This document shows positions 33,966 through 41,376 of a stretch of DNA of 64,000 nt, piece by piece. Origin of the DNA: Nonomuraea montanisoli (GTDB lineage Bacteria > Actinomycetota > Actinomycetes > Streptosporangiales > Streptosporangiaceae); assembly GCF_013363975.1 (NCBI RefSeq), contig NZ_JABWGN010000012.1, forward strand, positions 242,918 through 306,917. Reading direction: 5' to 3'. Within the stretch, counting starts at the first letter, position 1, and the number at the start of each line of letters is the position of its first letter. The position numbers and the translations under genes were made by a program. Below the pieces are notes generated by a model, which made no database searches, was not told the DNA's origin, and saw only the letters and a program-made list of their open reading frames with translations.

Positions 33966-34685
33966 GTGAACCAGCTGATCGAGCACCACTCGCGCAAAGC
34001 CGCCCGCATCCTGGACAGCGCGCGCGAGCTGGTGGTCGACCACGGCGTGCGCAAGGTCACGGTCAGCGAGATCGCCCACGCGGCCGGCGTCGGCAAGGGC
34101 ACCGTCTACCTGTACTGGGCCGCCAAGGAGGACCTCATCCTCGGCCTGTTCGCGCGCGAGCTGCTGACGTTCCTCGACGAGATCATCGCCCGCATCACCG
34201 CCGACCCGGCCACGGTGCTGCCGCGCCGCCTGGCGCCGATGCTGGTCGGCACCGGCCTGCGGCTCCCCCTGGCCTCCCGGCTGAAACACGGCGACACCGA
34301 CCTGATGCGGGTGCTCACCCAGCAGGCCGCCGACCTCGACGTGTTCGCCCGCGTCAGGCCCAGCGCCCTGTGCGACGCCGTCATGCCGATCCTGCGCCGC
34401 AACGGCCTGATCCGCCACGACCGTCCCCTGTCCGAGCAGTCCTACGCCATGCACGCCGTGCTCACCGGGTTCGGCACCGCGATGTCCGACCCGGTCAACG
34501 CGCCGCTCGGCGTCGCAGACCCGGGCGCGGTCCTCGCCGACACCGTGGCCCGCCTCCTCGAACCGCCCGCCGCCCCGGACGAGGAGGCCGTCGCGGCGGC
34601 CGCCGCCGACACGGTCGCCGTCTTCGGCCAGAGCAGGGACGCCGTCCTCGGCCTCATCGCACGCAGCCAGGTCACCGGTCAGTGA
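33966..34685 (+). CDS. TetR-family regulator of the monooxygenase/SDR module
   Basis: A 239-residue regulator starting at GTG 33966 behind AGAGGACG. The helix-turn-helix is KVTVSEIAHAAGVGKGTVYLYWAAKEDL at residues 30-60. The ligand domain is larger than average, with an alanine-rich C-terminus. It follows the monooxygenase by 82 bases in the same direction and probably represses it from the palindrome at 32590-32639. A small ORF starts inside its stop (GTGA at 34682-34685). Confidence 0.87.
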   Translation: MNQLIEHHSRKAARILDSARELVVDHGVRKVTVSEIAHAAGVGKGTVYLYWAAKEDLILGLFARELLTFLDEIIARITADPATVLPRRLAPMLVGTGLRLPLASRLKHGDTDLMRVLTQQAADLDVFARVRPSALCDAVMPILRRNGLIRHDRPLSEQSYAMHAVLTGFGTAMSDPVNAPLGVADPGAVLADTVARLLEPPAAPDEEAVAAAAADTVAVFGQSRDAVLGLIARSQVTGQ

Positions 34686-34930
34686 CCCGGGATCACGTGA
34701 ACGATCTCGTCCACCGGGCCCTCGCCGCCGAGGCGGCCGGGGCCGCGGCACCCGCCGAACGCGCCGTCCGCGACCTGCTCACCGCTGGCCCCGGAGCGCT
34801 GCGCCACGTCCTCACCGTCGCCGAGGAACGCCCCGAACGCCACCACCCCCTGCGGTACGAGGTCGTCCGCCGCAGCACCACCCCCGAGGCCGTCCCGGTG
34901 CTGCCCGCCCACACGGGCACGGGCCCCTGA
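34682..34930 (+). CDS. Small hypothetical protein coupled to the TetR gene
   Basis: An 82-residue frame from GTG 34682 that overlaps the TetR stop. It is predicted helical in its first 50 residues (VNDLVHRALAAEAAGAAAPAERAV) and has no membrane helix. No family is recognised. The stop-start overlap and actinomycete codon use support a real gene, but it could be a chance frame after the TetR gene. Confidence 0.45.
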   Translation: MTRDHVNDLVHRALAAEAAGAAAPAERAVRDLLTAGPGALRHVLTVAEERPERHHPLRYEVVRRSTTPEAVPVLPAHTGTGP

Positions 34931-34971
34931 GTGGGGCCCCCTCGGCCGATGCCGCCACTGGATCGGCAGCC

Positions 34972-35610
34972 TCAGTCCGTGAAGTAGTGTCCCGCGTTCA
35001 GATCGGCGAGGAGCCCGGGCCGGTCAGCACTAGTACTCCAGCCCACCAGCTTCCGGGTCAAGGCGGAGGAGGCCGGCATGTCGAGCGTGACGAAGGAGGC
35101 CGGCCAGCCGAAGTGCTCGCCCGCCTGCCGCGCGGTGATCGCGGTCACCGGCACGCCGAGCCGGCGCCCGACGACGCCGGCGACGTCGCGTACCGGCACG
35201 CCCTCCCCGGTGCACCAGCGGCAGCCGCATCACCGAGACCCGCACCCCGCGCTCCACGAACGACAACGCCACCTGCTCGGCGGCCCCCCGGGGCGAATGC
35301 GCTCCCGGCTCGTCCTCCTCGGTGCCGACGCGGCCGGGCGGGAGCAGACCGGTGCCCGAGGTGATCGCGAACGGCCGGCCGGATCCCGCCGGCGCCTCGC
35401 CGAGCGCCGCGACGGCCCGCCGGTCGGTCCGGCCGGCGGCCTGGAAGTCCGCGAAGTCGTGCACGAAGGCCAGGTGGATGACGCCGTCCGCGGCGGCGGC
35501 CGCGGCGCGCAGCCCGGCGAGGTCCTCGAGCGAGCCCGGGCGGGGCTCGGCTCCCGCGGCCCTCAACGCCGCGGCGGCCTCCTCCGTACGGGCCAGCCCG
35601 AACGGGGGCG
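34972..35610 (-). pseudogene. Decayed NAD-dependent epimerase/SDR
   Basis: Minus-strand homology to extended SDR proteins begins near 35605 with LARTEEAAAALRAAGAEPRPG, so the first 35 residues with the cofactor-binding motif are missing. It continues (DGVIHLAFVHDFADF, FAITSGTGLLPPG) to MRLPLVH near 35215. At that point the frame changes and about 70 residues are absent; homology resumes as GVPVRDVAGVVGRRLGVPVTA and ends with the typical LLADLNAGHYF at 34980. N-terminal loss, internal deletion and frame change make it non-functional. Relatives are NAD(P)-dependent reductases beside HxlR or TetR regulators. Confidence 0.8.
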
Positions 35611-35692
35611 CCGAGTGTTCAGGTCGGGGTCTTCGACGTTGAGCGCGAGATTTCCGTTGCTCTGGCGGCTGTCCGGAACAGGCGCTTACGGG

Positions 35693-36340
35693 TCAGGACG
35701 CGAAGCACCGCAGGAAGCGCCGCAGGGTGGATGCGTCGCCGGTGACGGCGGCGTCTGCGGCATGCACGGCATCATCGAGGTCCCGACCGCCGAACACCAG
35801 GTCCTGCAGGACGCGCACTCCACAGGTGATCGTGGCCGCCGCGTCGGAAATCTCGCCTCGGGCGATGTGCAGCCGTCCTTCGGCGACTTCTGCGTAGAAG
35901 GCGTCGTCTCCAAGGCGCAGCTGGTAGCGGCCACATAGATCGCTCGCCGCGGCGGGGACAAACGTGGTCTTGAGGGCGAAAGCCAGCGCGTCCGTGCTCA
36001 ACTCGGTCGCCGACGTGCTCGCAGGCGGGATGGAGCTGCCCCACCGGCCGAGCGCCAGCAGAACCGGCTCGAGCTCCCGGCCGCGCGGCGTCAGCTCGTA
36101 GACCCGGGCTCCAGCGGGCGGTCCCAGGACGCGACGCGCAACCACGCCGGAGTCCTCGAGCTCCCGCAGGCGCTGCGACAGCACGTTGTGACTCACTCCG
36201 GACAGCCCGCGATGCAGATCCACGAAGCGTTTGGGACCGAACACCAGCTCGCGCACCATCAGGAGGGCCCAGCGCTCACCCACGACATCCAGAGCCCGGG
36301 CGATGCCACACAGATCTCCATAACTACGCGAACCTGACAC
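35693..36340 (-). CDS. HxlR-family regulator with SCP2-like C-terminal domain
   Basis: A 215-residue protein. Residues 1-100 are the HxlR winged helix (CGIARALDVVGERWALLMVREL, LSGVSHNVLSQRLRELEDSGVV). The last 90 residues resemble a small sterol-carrier-like domain (FYAEVAEGRLHIARGEISDA, ITCGVRVLQDLVFGG), as in several actinobacterial members. It is divergent from the hydrolase at 36412, and three alternating half-sites lie between. It likely represses that gene. Local codon use seems less GC-rich than in neighbours, which may indicate transfer. Confidence 0.88.
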   Translation of the reverse strand: MSGSRSYGDLCGIARALDVVGERWALLMVRELVFGPKRFVDLHRGLSGVSHNVLSQRLRELEDSGVVARRVLGPPAGARVYELTPRGRELEPVLLALGRWGSSIPPASTSATELSTDALAFALKTTFVPAAASDLCGRYQLRLGDDAFYAEVAEGRLHIARGEISDAAATITCGVRVLQDLVFGGRDLDDAVHAADAAVTGDASTLRRFLRCFAS

Positions 36341-36360
36341 TCTACGATTTGTCCTTCTTT

Positions 36361-36386
36361 AGGAGTAGTCGCTCCTATATCAGGAG
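36361..36386. promoter_or_regulatory. Three alternating AGGAG/CTCCT half-sites
   Basis: AGGAG at 36361-36365, CTCCT at 36372-36376 and AGGAG at 36382-36386 form two overlapping inverted repeats with 6- and 5-base spacers. The element starts 20 bases from the HxlR start and ends 26 bases before the hydrolase start. It is the likely HxlR operator. The last AGGAG is too far from the ATG to act as the ribosome site. Confidence 0.6.
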
Positions 36387-36411
36387 TATAGCCGGATCGA
36401 GGAGAGAAACG

Positions 36412-37212
36412 ATGCCGCAGGTCACTTCCCGGGACGGTACGTCGATCGTCTACGAGCGGGCCGGCAGCGGTCCGGTCGTCGTCCTGGTGGGCGGCGGGCT
36501 GGACGACGGGGCAGAAAACCGGCCGCTGGCCCAGGAACTGGCCGAAGACTTCACTGCCGTCAACTACGCTCGCCGTGGCCGCGCCGCAAGTAGCGACGTG
36601 CAGCCGTACGCACTGGAACGTGAGATCGAGGATCTGGCAGCGTTGATCGACGCGATCGGCGGGCCGGCGCATCTGTTCGGCGCCTCCTCCGGTGGTGCGC
36701 TCGCGCTGGAGGCGGCGGCGGCCGGACTGCCCATCGGCAAGATCGCCGTGTTCGACGTGCCCTATGCCATCGGCGACACCGCCGTCCGGACCTGGCAGGC
36801 GTACGTCGGGCAGTTGCGCGTCGCGCTCGCCGGCGAAAAGCATGGCGAGGCGCTGAAGCTGTTCATGCGGCTGGCCGGCGCCTCCGAGCAGGCCATCGCC
36901 GGCGCGGAAGACTCGCCGATGTGGCCGCCGCTGCTGAACCTCGCGCACACGCTGGCCTACGATGCCGCCTGCCTGGGAGAGGGGCCTCCACCCGCCACGC
37001 GACTGTCCACGATCGATCAGCCGGTACTGGTGAGCACCGGAGCGGGCGTCGACCCGCATATGGCAGGTCTTCCGGGCGGCTTCTTCGGCCAGGCCGCCGA
37101 CGCGATCGCCGCATGCCTGCCCCACGCCGAGCGCCGGACTCTCGACGTGCGCGAGCACATGGTCAACGCCAAGGTCCTCGGCCCCGTGCTCACCGAGTTC
37201 TTTCGCATTTGA
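36412..37212 (+). CDS. Alpha/beta hydrolase
   Basis: A 266-residue protein starting at ATG 36412 behind GGAGAG. The strand and oxyanion segment are VVVLVGGGLDD, the nucleophile elbow is LFGASSGGALALEA (G-A-S-S-G), and the likely catalytic histidine is in VREHMVNAKVLGPVL. It is of the small haloperoxidase/esterase-like group common in actinomycetes. The longer frame from 36349 would cross the operator and is not likely. A strong hairpin follows at 37241-37270. Confidence 0.86.
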   Translation: MPQVTSRDGTSIVYERAGSGPVVVLVGGGLDDGAENRPLAQELAEDFTAVNYARRGRAASSDVQPYALEREIEDLAALIDAIGGPAHLFGASSGGALALEAAAAGLPIGKIAVFDVPYAIGDTAVRTWQAYVGQLRVALAGEKHGEALKLFMRLAGASEQAIAGAEDSPMWPPLLNLAHTLAYDAACLGEGPPPATRLSTIDQPVLVSTGAGVDPHMAGLPGGFFGQAADAIAACLPHAERRTLDVREHMVNAKVLGPVLTEFFRI

Positions 37213-37240
37213 CCGAGGAAGTGCCGCCCACCACCCATCC

Positions 37241-37270
37241 TTGAGCCAGTCCGATGCCGGACTGGCTCAA
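37241..37270 (+). terminator. Hairpin terminator after the hydrolase
   Basis: TTGAGCCAGTCCG (37241-37253) pairs perfectly with 37258-37270 across an ATGC loop. It starts 29 bases after the hydrolase stop. There is no T-run, as is usual for actinobacterial terminators. Confidence 0.8.
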
Positions 37271-37582
37271 GAATGAGGGCGGCGTTCGCAGCCGGTAGCC
37301 CCAGGGGGTCTGGTTCGCATGGGGACAATGAAACGTCAGCCACGCGAGCCAGGGGCGGAGTGCGCAGACTCCGCTTCTCACCCTCGTTGTCCGGACCGAC
37401 GCAACGAGCGCTGCCGCCCGCGCGGCCAAGACCTGCAGCGCTGAGCGCTCAACCTCGACGTCACGACTCAATGGTCGACGCCACCGAACTCGACTTCCGA
37501 GATTGCGCGTTCCGGATCCTCGCAGGCGCCCGGATCGGCTTCCGGGATTACGAAGCGCGGTCCAGGCGCCCGCCCTACCCGG

Positions 37583-38210
37583 CTGCCGGCCGCCTACGAG
37601 GCGGTCCTCGGGGAGTACGCCGCCGCGTTGGAGCGCACACCATTGTCGGCCGAGACCCGGCGCACCTACCGCTTCCGGGTGCGCATGTTCCTGTCCTGGT
37701 TGGCCGATCACGCCGCCACCTGTTCCGCCGTTCCCCTCGCCGATCGGCAGATGCGGGACTGGGCGGTGCGCGACTGCCGGATGTGGCTGCTGCGCAACCG
37801 CCCGGCCAGGCGCAGCCGCCTCTACGTCAACTCCGTCCTGACCGCGCTGGACGACTTCCACGTCCGCAGGGGCCTGGGCCGCCGTCGGCCGCGAAGACCT
37901 GCCCAAGAACGCGCCGCGCGCGCTGGCCGAGCGCGCCCGCATCCGCTGGCTGCGCGCCGTGGAGGCGCATCTGTCGCCCCGGGCCGCTGCATCGCGCTGA
38001 TCTTGTACTGCGCCGCTCGACGAACGCCTCAACTGGCCCCACGCCGGCGACAACCGGGCCCTGTTCCTCAACGCCAAGGGCGGACGGCTGAGCAGCCGGG
38101 CCGCCGGCGGCATCATCGCCGAGATCGCCCAGACCGCCGGGCTGGACGATCCCACCACCGCGCACGTCCTACGCCACACGCTCGCCACCACCCTGGTCCG
38201 CGGCAGCGCA
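37583..38210 (+). pseudogene. Decayed tyrosine recombinase/integrase
   Basis: The first frame shows the core-binding domain (AYEAVLGEYAAALERTP, LSAETRRTYRFRVRMFLSWL, then YVNSVLTALDDFHVRRGLG). A frame change near 37880 leads to EDLPKNAPRALAERARIRWL. Another near 37980 gives GRCIALILYCAA, which runs straight into LDERLNWPHAGDNRALFLN, losing the central region with the first catalytic arginine. The HxxR box (HVLRHTLATTLVRG) is intact at about 38160-38200, but the domain stops before the catalytic tyrosine. It is a relic of a mobile element. The 37271-37582 stretch upstream holds no recognisable gene. Confidence 0.82.
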
Positions 38211-38361
38211 GCCCCACCTTCGGCAGCGCGCCGCGCTTGCCGCGCATCCCGTCCTGCGGTGGCGCGGATCTCACCGGCCTCCCGCGAACGCGCGCTTCGC
38301 ACCGGGTGATGTCCGCCGCGGCGCCGGGGATCTCCGTGAAGCTCGACCGGCCGGACGTCGT

Positions 38362-38982
38362 TCAGCGACTGCCGGGCGGGCGCTGCGGCGCCCAGAGCCG
38401 GTCGGCGTCACCGGCGGCGAGCCGGCCCCGGTAGACGCCGATCTTGCGGTCGATGAGCGTGAGGTTCTCCTGGAGCCCGGCGAGCCTGGCGATCACGTCG
38501 GCGCGGTGGGCCTCCAGCAGGGCGAGCCGGTCCTCCTCGTTGCCGCGCCCGGCCGCCACCAGCTCGGCGTAGCGGCGGATGGCCTTGATCGGCATGCCGG
38601 TGGCCCGCAGCTTGGTACAGACCTTGATCCAGTCGAGGTCGAGCTGCCGGTAGCGGCGCCGGCCGCCGGCGGTGCGGTCGACGGGGGTGACGACCAGGCC
38701 GGCGCGTTCGTAGTAGCGCAGGGTGTGCACGCTGACACCGGTGCGGCGGGCGGCCTCGGCGATGCTCAGCCCCTCCTGCTCGGCGCCGTCAGGGACGGCG
38801 CCGCTCCGGCCGCCGGCCTCCTGAACCCCGCTCCGGCCGCCGGCCTCCTGAGCGCCGATCTGGCCGCGACCCTCTTCAGCCCCGTTCTGGCCGTGAGTCT
38901 CTTGAGCGTCGCCGTGGCCGTGAGCCTCCTGGGCACCGCGGCGGGCGGATCCGGATCCGGGCCGCGGGTTGACTTCGAGCAC
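38362..38982 (-). CDS. MerR-family regulator with repeat-rich N-terminus
   Basis: A 206-residue frame. Residues 16-60 are five 9-residue repeats; the MerR domain spans about 72-140 (LSIAEAARRTGVSVHTLRYYERAGLVV, RYRQLDLDWIKVCTKLRATGMP), followed by a helical dimerisation segment. There is no cysteine set for metals, so a SoxR- or drug-type sensor is more likely. The true start may be internal, but there is no better start codon with a ribosome site near the HTH. It is divergent from the DHA2 exporter (39002), with starts only 19 bases apart, and is its probable regulator. Confidence 0.82.
   Translation of the reverse strand: MLEVNPRPGSGSARRGAQEAHGHGDAQETHGQNGAEEGRGQIGAQEAGGRSGVQEAGGRSGAVPDGAEQEGLSIAEAARRTGVSVHTLRYYERAGLVVTPVDRTAGGRRRYRQLDLDWIKVCTKLRATGMPIKAIRRYAELVAAGRGNEEDRLALLEAHRADVIARLAGLQENLTLIDRKIGVYRGRLAAGDADRLWAPQRPPGSR
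38803..38937. repeat. Five 27-bp units in the N-terminus of the MerR gene
   Basis: Read on the minus strand, five units of nine codons follow each other (GAQEAHGHG, DAQETHGQN, GAEEGRGQI, GAQEAGGRS, GVQEAGGRS). The last two are nearly identical in DNA. The array lies before the DNA-binding domain and remains in frame. Confidence 0.85.
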
Positions 38983-39001
38983 GCTCTAAATCCTAGCGTC
39001 G

Positions 39002-40489
39002 GTGGTCATGAGTTCTTCTACGCTGCCCAGACCCGCGGCCGGCGAGCCCGGCGGGCGCCGGCGGTTCCTGGTGCTCGCGATCTGCTGCGCCGCCATCGCC
39101 GTCGTGGTGATGGACATCTCGATCGTCAACGTCGCGCTGCCGGCGATCCGCCGCGACCTGCACGCCTCGGTCCCTGACCTGCAGTGGACGATCGACGCCT
39201 ACACCCTGGTGCTGGCCGCTTTCCTGGTGCTGGCCGGATCCACCGCCGACCGGGTCGGCCGCCGGCGCGTCTTCCAGACGGGCCTGGCCGCCTTCGGGCT
39301 CGGCTCGCTGTTGTGCGGGCTGGCGCCGAGCATCGGCTGGCTGATCGCGGCGCGCGCGCTGCAGGCCGCCGGCGGGACGATGCTCAACCCGGTGGCGATG
39401 GCGATCATCGCGAACACCTTCACCGTCCCGGCCGAACGGGCCAGGGCCATCGGCGTGTTCGGCTCGGTGTCCGGCCTGTCGCTGGCGCTGGGGCCCATCC
39501 TCGGCGGCGCGCTGGTCGACGCCTTCGGCTGGCGCTCGGTCTTCTGGGTCAACGTGCCGGTGGTGGCCGCCGCGATCGGGTGCGCCGCGCTGTTCGTGCC
39601 CGAGTCCCGCGCCGCCCGCGCGCGCCGGTTCGACCCGGTGGGCCAGCTCCTGGTGGTCGCGGTCCTGGGCGGCGTCGTCTACGCGATCATCGAGTCGAGG
39701 TGGCTGGGCTGGACGTCGCCGGCCATCCTCGCCCTGCTCGCCGTGGCCGCGCTCGGCGTGCTGGGCCTCCTCCGCCACGAACCGCGCCGCGCCGACCCGC
39801 TGCTGGAGCTTCGCCTGTTTCGCAGCGTGCCGTTCAGCGCGGCGATCGTGATGGCGATCTTCGCCCTGTGCGGGTTCGGCGCGTTCCTGTTCGTGAGCAC
39901 CCAGTACCTGCAGGACGTACGCGGCATGTCGGCGCTCGGCGCCGGGCTGTGCCTGCTGCCGGTCGGGGTGCTGGTGGTGGCGCTCTCCCCGCGTACCGGC
40001 CGGTGGGTGGGGGCGCGCGGCCCCCGGCTGCCGCTGGTGGTCTCCGGCGCCGCGCTGGCGCTGGGCGGCGGCGCGTCGCTGTGGGTGGGACCGGCCACGG
40101 CGCTGCCGGCCGTGCTGGTGACCTATCTGCTGTTCGGCGTCTTCATGGGCACCGTCAACCCACCCATCACCAACACGGCGGTCTCGGCGATGCCGCCTTC
40201 GATGGCCGGGGTGGCGGCCTCGCTGGCCTCGGCGGGCCGGCAGACCGGCACCACCCTGGGCGTCGCGATCGCCGGAACGATCGTGGGCACGTCCCTGAGC
40301 GGCGGCAGGGCGGCCTACACCGGCGCCGAGCACGGCGTGTGGTGGATGGCGCTCGGGCTCGGCGCCGGCATCCTGGCCCTGGCGCTGCTCAGCACCGGAC
40401 GCCGCGCCCAGGACACCGCGGCGCGGGCGGCGGCCCTGTTCGAGGAGGCGGACGGCGACGCCGCCGGCGCTGCTAAGGTCCGGCCATGA
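39002..40489 (+). CDS. MFS transporter of the DHA2 (14-helix) drug exporter family
   Basis: A 495-residue membrane protein with about 14 helices. The diagnostic segments are VVVMDISIVNVALPAI near residue 35, WTIDAYTLVLAAFLVLAGSTADRVGRRRVF and GWRSVFWVNVPV. The antiporter motif C region GLSLALGPILGGALVDAFG is present. It should export a drug or metabolite by proton antiport. It is divergent from the MerR regulator and intact, unlike the related relic at 6246-7303. The start may be 39002 or the ATG at 39008. Confidence 0.9.
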   Translation: MVMSSSTLPRPAAGEPGGRRRFLVLAICCAAIAVVVMDISIVNVALPAIRRDLHASVPDLQWTIDAYTLVLAAFLVLAGSTADRVGRRRVFQTGLAAFGLGSLLCGLAPSIGWLIAARALQAAGGTMLNPVAMAIIANTFTVPAERARAIGVFGSVSGLSLALGPILGGALVDAFGWRSVFWVNVPVVAAAIGCAALFVPESRAARARRFDPVGQLLVVAVLGGVVYAIIESRWLGWTSPAILALLAVAALGVLGLLRHEPRRADPLLELRLFRSVPFSAAIVMAIFALCGFGAFLFVSTQYLQDVRGMSALGAGLCLLPVGVLVVALSPRTGRWVGARGPRLPLVVSGAALALGGGASLWVGPATALPAVLVTYLLFGVFMGTVNPPITNTAVSAMPPSMAGVAASLASAGRQTGTTLGVAIAGTIVGTSLSGGRAAYTGAEHGVWWMALGLGAGILALALLSTGRRAQDTAARAAALFEEADGDAAGAAKVRP

Positions 40490-40567
40490 CCAGGAAACGA
40501 TCATTCGGGCCGGCCGGCTTCACGTAGGCACGCCAGGAGAGACCTGGCGGTGCCACGAGGAGAACGA

Positions 40568-40957
40568 ATGTCGCGCACCGCCCATCACATCCGTCGTCCG
40601 AACCCCGGCGGCGCCGGCCTGAGGGGAGCCGCATGGCGTACGGTGACGGTCGTCGATCTGCGTTACAGCGCCGCCTGCCTGCGGGAGGGGCGGCGGGACG
40701 GGCGCCGGCCGCGCCCGGCCGCCGTCCGCCGCAGGGTGGACGTCTACTCCTGGGCCAGGGCCGAGCCGCGAGACCGGTGGGTGTCGTGGGCGGCCGGAAT
40801 CGAGGAGGGCCGGGCGCGCGGGCGGCTGCGTCTCGGGCTGGAGGCGGTCCGCCGGGCGGTCAACGCCACCGTCGGCGGCCGGCTGGCCGTCGGGGCGGCC
40901 GACGACCTCGACGTCGCGCCGGCGCGGCACCGCCGCGCCGCCGTCTGGCAGTACTGA
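40568..40957 (+). CDS. Arginine-rich hypothetical protein
   Basis: A 129-residue frame from ATG 40568, which has a GAGGAGA ribosome site; 40550 is an alternative. It is basic, with VTVVDLRYSAACLREGRRDG and YSWARAEPRDRWVSWAAGI as its most ordered segments. I do not recognise a family. Between the exporter stop and this gene there is a 13-codon frame (ATG 40486 to TAG 40527) that could be a leader. It is followed by a convergent DUF1330 gene after 10 bases. Confidence 0.5.
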   Translation: MSRTAHHIRRPNPGGAGLRGAAWRTVTVVDLRYSAACLREGRRDGRRPRPAAVRRRVDVYSWARAEPRDRWVSWAAGIEEGRARGRLRLGLEAVRRAVNATVGGRLAVGAADDLDVAPARHRRAAVWQY

Positions 40958-40967
40958 TCAGCGCGGG

Positions 40968-41327
40968 TCAGAGGGTGCGCGCGGCCTGGGCCGCCGCGCG
41001 CAGCCCGGCCGCCATCGCCGCCGAGTCGTGCTCCGGCTCGACCCCGTCGACCAGCACCAGGACGCCGGGGATGTGATCGGCGCGCAGCCGCTTGATGGCC
41101 CGGTAGGCGGGCGAGTCGTACCAGGCGCGGGCCTGCTCGATCGCCGGGAACTCGATGATCACCAGGACACCGGGCCAGTCGCCCTCCCGCACGTCCAGCG
41201 GCGCCCCGTGCACCAGGAACCGGCCGCCGAACGGGTCCAGCGTGTCCTGGATGCGCTCCATGTACTCGTACACCTCCTCGTGCAGCTCGGCGGGGGGAAC
41301 CTGGTAGGCGAGGGCGTATGCGGGCAT
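40968..41327 (-). CDS. DUF1330 domain protein
   Basis: A 119-residue protein from ATG 41327 (MPAYALAYQVPPAELHEEV). The core FGGRFLVHGAPLDVREGDWPGVLVIIEFP followed by ARAWYDSPAYRAIKRLR is the DUF1330 dimeric alpha-beta barrel fold. Biochemical function is unknown for this family. It follows the epoxide hydrolase by 49 bases in the same direction and may be the last gene of the MarR-hydrolase operon. Confidence 0.85.
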   Translation of the reverse strand: MPAYALAYQVPPAELHEEVYEYMERIQDTLDPFGGRFLVHGAPLDVREGDWPGVLVIIEFPAIEQARAWYDSPAYRAIKRLRADHIPGVLVLVDGVEPEHDSAAMAAGLRAAAQAARTL

Positions 41328-41376
41328 GGTGGCTCCTTCGTCAGGGAATGGCGGCCGGTCGGCCGGTGGAAAGGGG

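Noticed and set aside
37271..37582. A transposase or other gene before the integrase relic
   Set aside because: All six readings are short or low-complexity, and no motif could be supported.
38803..38937. Regular 27-bp repeats that could suggest a CRISPR array
   Set aside because: The units are contiguous without spacers, in frame, and encode part of the MerR protein.
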